The notes below the pieces were generated by a model that worked only from the letters and a program-made list of their open reading frames with translations, was not told the DNA's origin and did no database searches. Made by a program: the position numbers and the translations under genes. A stretch of DNA of 64,000 nucleotides from Methanobacterium sp. UBA44 (GTDB lineage: Archaea; Methanobacteriota; Methanobacteria; Methanobacteriales; Methanobacteriaceae), in NCBI GenBank assembly GCA_002494885.1, contig DACV01000006.1:1-64000 (forward strand), read 5' to 3'. Of this stretch, positions 26,590-35,854 are shown piece after piece (the first letter of the stretch is position 1; each line of letters starts with the position of its first letter).

Positions 26590-28329
26590 ATGAGAGGCGG
26601 CGAAGCACTAATTAAATCGCTCAAAGATCAGGAAGTAGATGTTGTCTTTGGATATCCTGGAGGCGTTTTACTTCCTTTATACGATGTAATCTATGATTCT
26701 GACATGAGACATATTTTAGTAAGACATGAACAGTGTGCAGCCCATGCTGCAGACGGATATGCAAGGGCATCTGGAAAAGTAGGCGTATGCATTGGTACAT
26801 CCGGCCCCGGAGCCACAAATCTGGTTACAGGGATTGCAACAGCCTATATGGATTCTTCTCCCATTGTAGCCATTGCTGGACAGGTTGCAACAGGACTTAT
26901 TGGTAATGATGCATTCCAGGAAGTGGATACAATTGGCATGACAATGCCCATTACAAAACACAACTTCCAGCCAATGAATTCCCAGGAAATCCCTGAAATA
27001 ATTAAAACAGCATTTTATATTGCAGGAACTGGAAGACCTGGCCCTGTAGTAGTGGATTTACCTAAAGATGTTCAGGAACAGGAGCTGGACATGGATAAAG
27101 AAGTTAGAATCGACTTACCCGGCTACAAACCAACCAGAAAGGGCCATCCATTACAGATTAAAAGAGCGGCGAATTTAATTGCAAACTCTAAAAAACCGGT
27201 GATACTTGCCGGTGGCGGTGTAATTCTATCCGGTTCGTCAGAAGAACTTATTAAACTTGCCGGAATCATAGATGCACCTGTTGTTACCTCCTTACTTGGT
27301 AAAGGTTCTTTCCCTGAAGATCATCCATTTTCACTGGGAATGCTTGGAATGCATGGAACAAAAACATCCAACTACATGGTGGATGAATGCGATTGTTTAA
27401 TTGCCGTAGGATGCAGATTTTCAGATAGAACAACGGGAAATGTCGCAGAATTTGCTAAAAATGCTAAAATCATCCACATAGATATCGATCCTGCAGAAAT
27501 TGGAAAAAATGTGGAAGTAGACATCCCTATTGTTGGAGATGCAAAGATAACCCTATCAAGTCTTATTAAAGCTCTTAATCAGAACAACACTTCTGGAAAT
27601 ACAGATGAATGGATGAAATATGTGCAAAATTTCAAACGATCATCATCCCCTAGAACTTCCTTTAATGATGTTCCCCTTAAGCCTCAGCAAGTTATTAAGG
27701 AGATAATGAATGCTACAGATGAAGAAACCATAGTTACAACAGATGTTGGTTTAAATCAGATGTGGATGGCTCACTATTTCAAAGTAAAACATCCCAGAAC
27801 ATTCCTATCTTCAGGAGGGCTTGGAACCATGGGATTCGGATTCCCTGCAGCCATGGGAGCTAAGGTCGCTAAACCTGAAACTGATGTTGTTGCAATCTGT
27901 GGAGATGGAGGATTCCTCATGGTTTCACAGGACCTTGCAACTATTAAAGAGTACGATATACCCGTTGTAATCTGTATTTTAGATAACAGATATCTGGGAA
28001 TGGTTGCACAATGGCAGAAGCTTTTCTACGAAAAGAGACTTTCACATACTCACCTTGGAGAAGTTCCTGACTTTGTTAAACTTGCAGAAGCATTTGGAGT
28101 ATCTGCATACCGCGTAGAAAAACCTGGTGAAGTCCAGGAAACCCTTAAAAATGCAATTAATTCAGGAGAACCAACACTTATCGATATTACAATTGACCCT
28201 GAAGAAATCCTGCCAATGGTACCACCAGGCTGTGGACTCACAGAGATGGTGGGAGAATATAAAATAGAGATTGAAAGCGCTGATGGAGTGCCATACTACC
28301 GAGAAGCTGAAGAGAGGGCAGGTGATTAA
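26590..28329 (+). CDS. ilvB: Acetolactate synthase large subunit
   Basis: Thiamine-diphosphate enzyme joining pyruvate to pyruvate or 2-oxobutyrate, the first step of branched-chain amino-acid synthesis. 579 residues with the catalytic Glu in RHEQCAAHAADGY (about residue 43), the FAD/central domain (GGGVILSGS) and the ThDP motif GDGGFLMVSQDL...ILDNRYLGM (about 436-470). Followed after one base by the regulatory subunit. GGTG lies before the ATG. Confidence 0.97.
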   Translation: MRGGEALIKSLKDQEVDVVFGYPGGVLLPLYDVIYDSDMRHILVRHEQCAAHAADGYARASGKVGVCIGTSGPGATNLVTGIATAYMDSSPIVAIAGQVATGLIGNDAFQEVDTIGMTMPITKHNFQPMNSQEIPEIIKTAFYIAGTGRPGPVVVDLPKDVQEQELDMDKEVRIDLPGYKPTRKGHPLQIKRAANLIANSKKPVILAGGGVILSGSSEELIKLAGIIDAPVVTSLLGKGSFPEDHPFSLGMLGMHGTKTSNYMVDECDCLIAVGCRFSDRTTGNVAEFAKNAKIIHIDIDPAEIGKNVEVDIPIVGDAKITLSSLIKALNQNNTSGNTDEWMKYVQNFKRSSSPRTSFNDVPLKPQQVIKEIMNATDEETIVTTDVGLNQMWMAHYFKVKHPRTFLSSGGLGTMGFGFPAAMGAKVAKPETDVVAICGDGGFLMVSQDLATIKEYDIPVVICILDNRYLGMVAQWQKLFYEKRLSHTHLGEVPDFVKLAEAFGVSAYRVEKPGEVQETLKNAINSGEPTLIDITIDPEEILPMVPPGCGLTEMVGEYKIEIESADGVPYYREAEERAGD

Positions 28330-28330
28330 T

Positions 28331-28831
28331 ATGGAAAATGAAAGAACCCATATAATAAGCGCCCTTGTACTTCACAAACCAGGTGTACTCCAGAGAGTGG
28401 CCGGGCTATTTACAAGAAGGGGATTTAACATAGAAAGTATTACGGTAGGGACTTCAGAGCAGGAAGGCATTGCCAGAATGACCATAATTGCAAAGGGTGA
28501 TGGGAAAATCCTCGAACAGATCACTAAGCAGCTGAATAAGATAATAGACGTTATCAAGGTCAGGGATCTGGAACCTGAAAAAACAGTTAAAAGGGAGCTG
28601 TGCCTGATTAAAGTACATACTCCAACTGAAAAGATAAGATCTGAAGTTATTCAGTACGCTAATATTTTCAGAGGCCGAATTATTGATGTAAGTCCTGAAA
28701 CACTGACAATTGAAATTACTGGAGCATCAGATAAGATTGATGCACTTATAGATCTGGTTAAAACCTTTGGAATTAAGGAAATAGCAAGAACAGGACCTAC
28801 AGCAATGTCCAGAGGAATTAAAACTATTTAA
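28331..28831 (+). CDS. ilvN: Acetolactate synthase regulatory (small) subunit
   Basis: 166 residues: an N-terminal ACT domain (ISALVLHKPGVLQRVAGLFTRRGFNIESITVG), where valine binds, and the C-terminal ALS_ss domain (KRELCLIKVHTP, PTAMSRG). The ATG at 28331 follows AGGTGATTA and sits one base after the ilvB stop; an in-frame extension to 28271 lies inside ilvB and is not needed. Confers valine feedback on IlvB. Confidence 0.95.
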   Translation: MENERTHIISALVLHKPGVLQRVAGLFTRRGFNIESITVGTSEQEGIARMTIIAKGDGKILEQITKQLNKIIDVIKVRDLEPEKTVKRELCLIKVHTPTEKIRSEVIQYANIFRGRIIDVSPETLTIEITGASDKIDALIDLVKTFGIKEIARTGPTAMSRGIKTI

Positions 28832-28861
28832 AACCCATTTCTTTTTATTTTATTTAAATAA

Positions 28862-29457
28862 CTGATAGAATTATTTATTTTAGTTCTTACCGCTGCAACC
28901 CTGTTTATAGCCACAAATATTGATGATCTTTTTGTTTTAATATTATTTTTTGCTTCTCCAGAATTTGGAAATAAACAGGTAATTCTGGGGCAATACATTG
29001 GTGTTATGGCTTTAATACTAATCAGTGCCCTTAGCTACTTTTTAAAGCTTATAATTCCATTACAATGGATTGGATTACTGGGAATAGTACCTATAATAAT
29101 TGGATTAAAGAAACTTAAAGACTTGAGGGAAGAAAATAACAATTTTCAGGATTTAAAAGAAAATAGAGGTATTTTCAAATCAAAGGGAAGCAAAACTTTT
29201 TTAGTTTCATCGGTTACAATTGCAAATGGCGGAGATAATATAGGCGTTTATATTCCCATATTTACAAGTATAAACATTGAGCAGGCTTTAGTTATAATAT
29301 TGACATTTGTACTTATGATCGGCCTGTGGTGTTTAGCTTTAAACTGGTCGATAATAAGGTGTTAGGAGATAGAATTAGAAAATATGGCCGTGTTATTTTA
29401 CCCTTTGTTTTAATTACCCTTGGGTTCGTTATTTTAATCAGAAATTTTATTTTATAA
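28862..29457 (+). pseudogene. Broken CadD-type cadmium resistance transporter
   Basis: Membrane protein of the cadmium resistance transporter family: LTAATLFIATNIDDLFVLILFF, then GQYIGVMALILISALSYF. There is no standard start codon for the conserved N-terminus; the frame opens just after a TAA with CTG ATA GAA. Near 29345 the frame changes: CLALNWSI ends at an early stop, while the next frame continues KVLGDRIRKYGRVILPFVLITLGF to 29457. The start loss and frameshift indicate decay. It lies between ilvN and ilvC, about 4 kb from the cadCA operon. Confidence 0.75.
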
Positions 29458-29579
29458 ATTTTTAAAAAAAAGCATAGTTTAATTCATAACAAAATTTATA
29501 AATTATTCAACAAAATATCTATGTAGAATTAATTTTTACCTCTTTATTAAAGGTAATTTATATTTTAAATCCCAACTGG

Positions 29580-29975
29580 AGGTTGAGAAAAACATGTAAA
29601 AATTGAAAATTTTTACGGTTGTAAATCGGAGCTAGAAAAATGTTGTCAAATCGAAGCTTGCAAAACAAAGTTTCGCGCTCCAAAACCTATGGTTTTGAGA
29701 GATTTGACACATGGAAAAATTTTAAATTTTTCCGGTTGCGGAGCTTTGCTCCGCAAACAGCGAAAATTCATAGAATTTTCGAATGCATTGCATTTTCTGC
29801 ATAAAAAATCTTTGATTTTTTAAGATTTGCAAACATTATATGTTTTTCGAACAATCGAAAATTAAGATTTTCGATGTTCTGGACATTATGTGTTCATAAA
29901 CCCTAAATATGGAATATTTGGAGGTTGAAGGGAACTTCGTTTCCTGAACCCCAAATTATTGGAAATAATTTGGAG
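29580..29975. repeat. Hairpin array A (3-nt-loop palindromes)
   Basis: About 400 bp made of adjacent short inverted repeats, each with a loop of exactly three bases unless noted. 29596-29616 (stem 9, loop GAA), 29681-29697 (7, TAT), 29713-29733 (9, TTA), 29736-29756 (9, TTT; TTGCGGAGC), 29761-29781 (9, ATA), 29782-29794 (5, ATT), 29802-29822 (9, TTT), 29831-29845 (6, TAT), 29854-29875 (9, four-base loop), and 29951-29973 (10, GGA; CCAAATTATT). An outer pair TGTCAAATC (29644-29652) and GATTTGACA (29701-29709) encloses several units. Stem sequences differ from each other. The last unit ends next to the ilvC start. Confidence 0.85.
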
Positions 29976-29982
29976 GCATTAG

Positions 29983-30969
29983 ATGAATATACATTATGAA
30001 AAAGACGTAAATTTAGATGTTTTAAAGGATAAAACAATTGCAGTTATAGGTTATGGAAGTCAGGGGATGGCTCAGGCAAGGAACATGTCAGAAAGTGGAT
30101 TAAATGTCGTTGTTGGGCTTAGAAAAGGTAGTATATCATGGGAAGTTGCAAAAAGTCATGGTTTAAAGGTTTTAACTGTAGAAGAAGCAGCTTTAGAGGC
30201 AGATATAATCCACATACTTATTCCTGACGAGATACAGGATGCAGTATATGAAAATACAATTGCAGAAGGGTTAGAAGAAGGAAACACCATTACATTCTCA
30301 CACGGTTATAATATACACTATGGGTACATCAAACCTCCTAAAAATGTAAATATAGCAATGGTAGCTCCTAAAGCACCTGGTGCAACCGTTAGAAGGCAGT
30401 ATGAAGAAGGTTTTGGAGTTCCAGGGCTTGTAGCTGTTGAACAGGACTACACTGGAAATGCAAAGGAAATTGTTCTTGCCATGGCAAAAGGTTCAGGCCT
30501 TACCAGGGCCGGAGTTCTTGAAACAACCTTTAAAGAAGAAACAGAAACCGATCTATTCGGAGAACAGGCAGTACTTTGTGGAGGAGCAACAGAACTTATA
30601 AAAGCTGGTTTTCAAACCCTTGTAGATGCTGGATACCAGCCAGAGATTGCCTATTTCGAAACATGTCACGAATTAAAACTTATTATAGACCTTATCTATG
30701 AAAAAGGATTTGCAGGCATGTGGCACGATGTAAGTAATACTGCAGAATTTGGAGGACTCACCAGAAGAGAGAGAGTCATTACTGAAGAATCACGGAAGGA
30801 AATGAAGGAAATCCTCAAGGAAATCCAAAAAGGTAAATTTACCAAAGAATGGAACCTTGAAAACAAGGCTGGAGCCCCAATGCTTAACAGAATGAGGGCA
30901 ATGGAAGATGAACTCCAGATCGAAGAAGTAGGGGCCAAGCTAAGAAAGCTCTGCGGGTTGCAAAAATAA
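29983..30969 (+). CDS. ilvC: Ketol-acid reductoisomerase
   Basis: Mg-dependent isomerisation and NAD(P)H reduction of acetolactate or acetohydroxybutyrate. 328 residues, the short class I form: Rossmann motif GYGSQGMAQ (about 22-30), then the knotted catalytic domain with KAPG (about 130), ETETDLFGEQ (about 186-195) and FETCHELKLI (about 225). The start is preceded by TTTGGAGGC. The ribosome-binding site overlaps the end of the last palindrome of array A (29951-29973), so initiation may be affected by that hairpin. Confidence 0.97.
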   Translation: MNIHYEKDVNLDVLKDKTIAVIGYGSQGMAQARNMSESGLNVVVGLRKGSISWEVAKSHGLKVLTVEEAALEADIIHILIPDEIQDAVYENTIAEGLEEGNTITFSHGYNIHYGYIKPPKNVNIAMVAPKAPGATVRRQYEEGFGVPGLVAVEQDYTGNAKEIVLAMAKGSGLTRAGVLETTFKEETETDLFGEQAVLCGGATELIKAGFQTLVDAGYQPEIAYFETCHELKLIIDLIYEKGFAGMWHDVSNTAEFGGLTRRERVITEESRKEMKEILKEIQKGKFTKEWNLENKAGAPMLNRMRAMEDELQIEEVGAKLRKLCGLQK

Positions 30970-31119
30970 ATTTTTTAAACCTAAAGATTACAAAAATAGG
31001 TAAAATCTATTAAAGCCTAAAAGATAGAAAATAGAATTTTCTAAGCCAGAGGCTACAAAAAAATCTCATTTAAATTTTCCCCTTTTAAAATTCTTTTTAT
31101 AAAAAATAAAGGTGAATTC

Positions 31120-32112
31120 GTGGTATTTGTAGGAATGGATCACGGGACCACAGGAGTCTCTTTCAGTATAATCGATGATAAAATAACTCATTTTAAGATC
31201 TCCAGGGAAGATTCTTCTTCAGGAAAAGTATCCGCAATTGAAGAACTCAAAAAAAGAGTTGATTTTGATTCTATTGACATTATGGCCATTACATATGCTA
31301 TGGGAGATGCTTTAAATGCTGTAACTCCCATAAAAAAGGTAAAAGATAGAGGAATTCTATCTATGAAAGGCGCAGGGAAGGTAACTGGTGGCGGAACCGC
31401 TGTTTACGATGAAATCAAAAATTCTGGCATTCCTACAGTTGTAATACCTGGAATCCATAAATTAACCCCATGTCTTGATGAAAGGTTTAAAGCGGCTTAT
31501 TCTCATCATGCAAGTTCTGAAAAGGTTAGTATTTGTTATAATGCCTTCCTTGAAACTGGGTTTAAAAATATGATCGTTTCAGATATTAGTTCAAACAGTG
31601 TAAGCATCTTAATTGAAGATGGAATTATTAAAGGTGCCGTAGATGCATGCCTTGGTGCAATGGGAATTATGCACGGGCCACTTGACCTTAAAATGCTAAG
31701 AGATATAGATGAAGGTCTTAAAACTGCAAATGAATGCTTTTCAAGAGCAGGTGCAGTTAAAATTGCTGATATTAATGAGAAGGTCAGTAAAATGAGGGAT
31801 AAACTCATTCAAAACTATTTAGATAGGGATGAAAAGGCAAAACTCGCCTTTGAAACCATGATCATGACCATAGTCATGGAAATCTACGGATTAGCAGGAA
31901 TAGTAAAAAAAGTAGATGGAATCGTCCTTACAGGTTCTACTGGCTCGATGCAAGAGCCAATCGATGTATTTGGAGCCATTAAAAAAGAAGTTGAAGATAT
32001 CGCTCCTGTTATAAGAATTGGGGAAAGATCAGGATCTCTTGGAAGCGCCCAGATTGCTAGAGCTGTTTTTGAAGGTAAAAATGATATTTTGGGGATTCCT
32101 GTTTTAAAATAA
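31120..32112 (+). CDS. Methanogenesis marker protein 12
   Basis: 330 residues of the methanogen-specific marker 12 family (UPF0285), with an ASKHA/actin-like ATPase fold: phosphate loop MDHGTTGVSF at the N-terminus (about 6-15) and a second nucleotide segment VLTGSTGSMQEP (about 266-277). The function is unproven; the family tracks with methanogenesis. It starts at GTG after AAAGGTGAA. Monocistronic as seen here. Confidence 0.88.
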   Translation: MVFVGMDHGTTGVSFSIIDDKITHFKISREDSSSGKVSAIEELKKRVDFDSIDIMAITYAMGDALNAVTPIKKVKDRGILSMKGAGKVTGGGTAVYDEIKNSGIPTVVIPGIHKLTPCLDERFKAAYSHHASSEKVSICYNAFLETGFKNMIVSDISSNSVSILIEDGIIKGAVDACLGAMGIMHGPLDLKMLRDIDEGLKTANECFSRAGAVKIADINEKVSKMRDKLIQNYLDRDEKAKLAFETMIMTIVMEIYGLAGIVKKVDGIVLTGSTGSMQEPIDVFGAIKKEVEDIAPVIRIGERSGSLGSAQIARAVFEGKNDILGIPVLK

Positions 32113-32116
32113 GTTT

Positions 32117-32248
32117 TTACTTATTTTTTCTTTTATATCTCAAGATAATCCACACAATTATCAACAAAATAGTGAGTAATCCTATAAATGACCCTACTAT
32201 TTGCTCTGTTGTAATTGTAGTGGTAGTTGTGGTTACAGTTGAAATCAT
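32117..32248 (-). CDS. 43-residue Thr-rich single-span membrane protein
   Basis: A short reading frame: MISTVTTTTTTITTEQ, one hydrophobic helix (about residues 18-36) and a basic tail RYKRKNK. The ATG lies 3 bp after the DUF2098 stop, with GGGGGTTAGG in front, so it would be translated from the same mRNA. The Thr-run, helix and positive tail suggest an outside-in tail anchor with a possibly glycosylated outer part. The family is not recognised; the neat topology makes chance less likely. Confidence 0.6.
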   Translation of the reverse strand: MISTVTTTTTTITTEQIVGSFIGLLTILLIIVWIILRYKRKNK

Positions 32249-32251
32249 AAC

Positions 32252-32551
32252 CTAACCCCCGCCAACTCCTGGCCCATCTGTAACATCAGAAATCTTAACT
32301 GGAATTTCGATGTTAAACTTTTCTGATTCATTTTTCAGCTTTTTTGACTTTTTCGGCTTTATATAAGCATCTTTACCTTCAACAACTTCAATGTATTCAC
32401 TTCTATAATAAAGACCACTTGTATCTATTTTAACCCAAAAGGCGCCATTTTTAGAGATTATTTTATCAACTTTTCCTACAGTATGGGTTCTTGTATATTT
32501 AACCATTAATCCCTGATTGATCTGTTTTCCGTTTGAATCTAACGTTTCCAT
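32252..32551 (-). CDS. DUF2098 protein
   Basis: About 99 residues: a compact beta-rich N-terminal part (GLMVKYTRTHTVGKVDKI, NGAFWVKIDTSGLYYRSEYIEV) followed by a Lys-rich linker and a tail ending GPGVGGG. This matches the methanogen DUF2098 family, function unknown. The ATG at 32551 with AAGGGTGGCAGG before it is preferred; the frame is open to 32593, overlapping surE by 8 bp. It lies between surE and the small membrane protein as one minus-strand unit. Confidence 0.75.
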   Translation of the reverse strand: METLDSNGKQINQGLMVKYTRTHTVGKVDKIISKNGAFWVKIDTSGLYYRSEYIEVVEGKDAYIKPKKSKKLKNESEKFNIEIPVKISDVTDGPGVGGG

Positions 32552-32585
32552 CCTGCCACCCTTAGTTTTAAGACATTTAATATCT

Positions 32586-33362
32586 TTAATCAATCCAATT
32601 CTTCATTAGATCGATATTAGAAGTAGAATCAAGTGATAAAGGAGTTATAGTTGGACATCTATCATTTCTAAGGGCGAATACATCTGTTCCTTCTTCATCT
32701 ACTCCAGAAGGATCTCCGTCAATCCAGTAATATTCTCTTCCCCTTGGATCAAGCCTTTTTTGTATGTGAATTGAGTACATCTTCCTTCCAAGTCTTGTTA
32801 ACTTGATCTTATGAGTTTCAGGATGGGAAGGAATATTCACGTTTAAAAAATCAACTCCATTTGGAAGTCCTTTCTTTAATATCTTGTTTGAAACCTTTCT
32901 AAGTACTTTCTGGGCAAATTCAAAGTCCAGATCCACATGGCCGTCATGGAATTTAATGTCATCCTGGGTTACCTGGAGTGAAATAGAAATTGCAGGTACT
33001 CCATGAACTACAGCTTCCATTGCAGCTCCAACAGTCCCTGAAGTGGTAAGTTCGGCCATTCCCAGATTTTCTCCTATATTAATCCCTGATATTAATAAAT
33101 CTGGCCTTTCTTTCATTATTTCATATATTCCTATTATCACTGCATCTGTTGGTGTTCCTGAAACTGAATAAGCTTTACTTCCATCTCTCATTATTGATGA
33201 TGTTACTCTTATCGGCTCAAAAAGCGTTAATGCATGTCCAATTCCACTCTGCTGAGTTGCTGGTGCCACAATATTAATATCTCCCAGCTCATTTACCGCA
33301 TTTTTCGCTGCAATAATGCCTGATGAATTAACCCCATCATCGTTAGTTATCAAAATTCGCAT
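32586..33362 (-). CDS. surE: 5'/3'-nucleotidase SurE
   Basis: Metal-dependent nucleoside monophosphate phosphatase. 258 residues with the metal-binding ITNDDG at residues 4-9, the phosphate site SGTPTDA (about 89) and SGINIGENLG (about 106-115) with its metal-binding Asn, plus TSGTVGAAME. All family residues are present and length is standard. First gene of the unit with DUF2098. Confidence 0.95.
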   Translation of the reverse strand: MRILITNDDGVNSSGIIAAKNAVNELGDINIVAPATQQSGIGHALTLFEPIRVTSSIMRDGSKAYSVSGTPTDAVIIGIYEIMKERPDLLISGINIGENLGMAELTTSGTVGAAMEAVVHGVPAISISLQVTQDDIKFHDGHVDLDFEFAQKVLRKVSNKILKKGLPNGVDFLNVNIPSHPETHKIKLTRLGRKMYSIHIQKRLDPRGREYYWIDGDPSGVDEEGTDVFALRNDRCPTITPLSLDSTSNIDLMKNWID

Positions 33363-33527
33363 AAAGCATATTTATATTTTGATCTTCAAAAAGTTTACTG
33401 GAAAATATATTTATTAATTGTTGAATCGTTAAAACTAAATACTACATAATGAAATAATCACAATGTAGAATATAAGATCATATTACTTGATTTATATTTA
33501 TCCCCCCATTTCTAAAGGGTGAGAAAG

Positions 33528-34295
33528 TTGGAAAAAAATAGATTGGTGGATTTTGTAGCAAAAATAATGGAGAAATCTGGATTCAAAGTCCAGAAGTATT
33601 ATAAAACAACAAAATATGTTGTGGACATTTATGGAGTCTTACCCACTGTTTTAGGAGACATTAGTGTAGTTGTATCGTGTAAAAACTATGAAGAAAGATG
33701 GAAAGTCGGTTTAGATATAATTAAAGAGATGGAAATGGTAGCAAAAACCCTTAATGCATCTAAAGTAGTAATAATAACCACATCTACCTTTTCTGATAAT
33801 GCTCTGCGCTATGCACAAGGCAGAAATGTTAAACTCATAGATAATAACGAGTTAATGAGAATTGCAAAATCCTTTTCCAAAAAGAAAATAGAAACTCCTG
33901 GAGATGCTAATGTGGAAATTGATGATGATGACGAAGATTATAACCCTTCATTCAGAGCAAAAATTACCGGTTCTTTCCCTAAATCAGGTAAAAGAGGCTC
34001 TCTTTCAGGAAGAAGACGTAGCGAAGCTTCAAACAAGGCAGAAACATGGGGCAAAGTAATTTTAAGCAGCACAGTTGCACTTATTTTAATTGTCTTAGCT
34101 GTTTCTACAATTATAACATATTTAATAGCTCCAAATAGAGCCCTTTTAGGTATTTTAAGAATTGTTATAGCTGCAGTATTGTCATACGGCATAGTAATTG
34201 CTGTTGAGCGAGATCTGACCGTTACCCTAATTAAAGGATCTACAGTGTTTTTTGTCTGTCTGCTGGTGTATATTGCGTTGATAATTTTCACCTAA
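33528..34295 (+). CDS. Membrane-anchored Mrr-like (PD-(D/E)xK) nuclease-fold protein
   Basis: About 255 residues. Residues 1-110 match the Mrr/restriction-endonuclease-like fold: VVDIYGV supplies the Asp and VVVSCKNYEERW the Lys of a PD-(D/E)xK site, ending with KLIDNNELMRIA. A polar linker follows, then three hydrophobic helices (about 185-255). The start TTG at 33528 has GGGTGA at good spacing; a GTG at 33519 is the alternative. Soluble Mrr enzymes cut modified DNA. The tethered form is seen in archaea with unknown role. Confidence 0.75.
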   Translation: MEKNRLVDFVAKIMEKSGFKVQKYYKTTKYVVDIYGVLPTVLGDISVVVSCKNYEERWKVGLDIIKEMEMVAKTLNASKVVIITTSTFSDNALRYAQGRNVKLIDNNELMRIAKSFSKKKIETPGDANVEIDDDDEDYNPSFRAKITGSFPKSGKRGSLSGRRRSEASNKAETWGKVILSSTVALILIVLAVSTIITYLIAPNRALLGILRIVIAAVLSYGIVIAVERDLTVTLIKGSTVFFVCLLVYIALIIFT

Positions 34296-34473
34296 AAACA
34301 ACGCTAATGTATAAATTATTTTTGAAAACTTATTAAATCTCTTTTTTTTTACAATCACGCATTGTTAATTATTTTTACAAAAAAATGTTTTATACATGTT
34401 AAATTCAGATTCATTCTTATAAAATTAGAATCTATTTAAAATTAATAAACCAAGATTAAAAAAGAATTATTAA

Positions 34474-34546
<73 letters not shown>

Positions 34547-34575
34547 AATTGAGTATTTTTGAGTATTGACCGGCA

Positions 34576-34586
34576 GCATATATAAA
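34576..34586 (-). promoter_or_regulatory. Box A (TATA) of the tRNA-Val gene
   Basis: On the minus strand TTTATATATGC lies about 35-40 bp upstream of the mature 5' end. This places transcription start roughly 10 bp before the tRNA, as expected for archaeal tRNA genes. Confidence 0.6.
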
Positions 34587-34735
34587 CTTTTCTGATTTAA
34601 AAAAGAATTAATTGAATTTTTAATAACCCCACAGCTTATTATATACAATGGATAATATCTAATTTAATAACATGGATTCATTCAAAATAATAAATAGATT
34701 TCTAATATATCAATAGAGCAAAAAGAGGAATTATC

Positions 34736-35662
34736 ATGGCTTTTAATGAAGAAACAGGGAAAATATGGTTTAATGGAGAATTAGTAAACTGGAAAGATGC
34801 AAATATACACGTTCTATCTCACGTTGTTCATTACGGCTCAAGTGTATTTGAAGGCATAAGATGTTATAACACAAAAAACGGGCCTGCTATATTCCGTTTG
34901 CGTGAGCACGTCGAAAGATTAGTCAATTCAGGTAAAATTTACAGGATGGACATCCCATACTCTGTAGATGAAATTTGCGATGCAATTATTGAAACAATTA
35001 AGATCAATAACTTAAAAGACTGTTATATAAGACCAATTGCATTTCGTGGATATAAAGAGTTAGGTGTTTATCCTTTGAACTGCCCCCTTGATACTGTTAT
35101 TGCTGCCTGGGAATGGGGAAAATATCTTGGTGAAGAGGCCATTGAAAATGGTGTTGATTTAGGTGTTTCTACATGGAGGCGAATGGCACCAAACACACTT
35201 CCTAATATGGCCAAGGCAGGGGCCAACTATATGAATTCTCAACTGGCAAAGATGGAATCTTTATTCAATGGTTTTGATGAGGCAATAATGCTTGATTACA
35301 GTGGGATGGTAAGTGAAGGAAGTGGAGAAAACATATTTCTGGTTAAAGATGATGTAATTTACACACCACATTCTTCTTTATCAATACTTTCCGGGATAAC
35401 AAGGGATTCTGTAATCAAACTGGCCAAAGAAACGGAAATTGAAGTTAAAGAAGAACCTATACCCAGAGAAATGTTATATCTGGCTGATGAAATCTTTTTA
35501 ACAGGTACTGCCGCTGAAATCACCCCGGTAAGATCCGTTGATCAGATTAAGATCGGTGCTGGAAAAAGAGGTCCTGTAACCCAAAAATTACAGGAAAAAT
35601 TCTTCAATATCGTTGGTGGAATTGAGGAAGATAGGTTTGGCTGGCTTACTTTTGTAGAATAG
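34736..35662 (+). CDS. ilvE: Branched-chain amino-acid aminotransferase
   Basis: Pyridoxal-phosphate enzyme of fold class IV, last step of Val, Leu and Ile synthesis. 308 residues with HYGSSVFEGIRCY (about 31-43), the catalytic Lys in NMAKAGANY (about 161) and EGSGENIFLV (about 194-203), GTAAEITPV near the end. GAGGAA precedes the ATG. Stands alone between tRNA-Val and uppP. Confidence 0.96.
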   Translation: MAFNEETGKIWFNGELVNWKDANIHVLSHVVHYGSSVFEGIRCYNTKNGPAIFRLREHVERLVNSGKIYRMDIPYSVDEICDAIIETIKINNLKDCYIRPIAFRGYKELGVYPLNCPLDTVIAAWEWGKYLGEEAIENGVDLGVSTWRRMAPNTLPNMAKAGANYMNSQLAKMESLFNGFDEAIMLDYSGMVSEGSGENIFLVKDDVIYTPHSSLSILSGITRDSVIKLAKETEIEVKEEPIPREMLYLADEIFLTGTAAEITPVRSVDQIKIGAGKRGPVTQKLQEKFFNIVGGIEEDRFGWLTFVE

Positions 35663-35854
35663 CCATAAACGTTTTTTATTTTTTGTAATGAGTAATTATA
35701 AGATTTAAGTTATAACTTATCATTCTGCCAAAATTTAAATACCATTATATTTAAAGAATGAAGGGTAAAAAGAATTAAGCGTTGCTATAAAGAATAAATC
35801 TAAGGATTTAAAATAAACTAATTAATTTTAATCAATAATCATTTGGTGAAATTA

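Noticed and set aside
29580..29975. Array A considered as a riboswitch or T-box of ilvC
   Set aside because: Similar arrays occur beside unrelated genes, and no aptamer core is recognisable.
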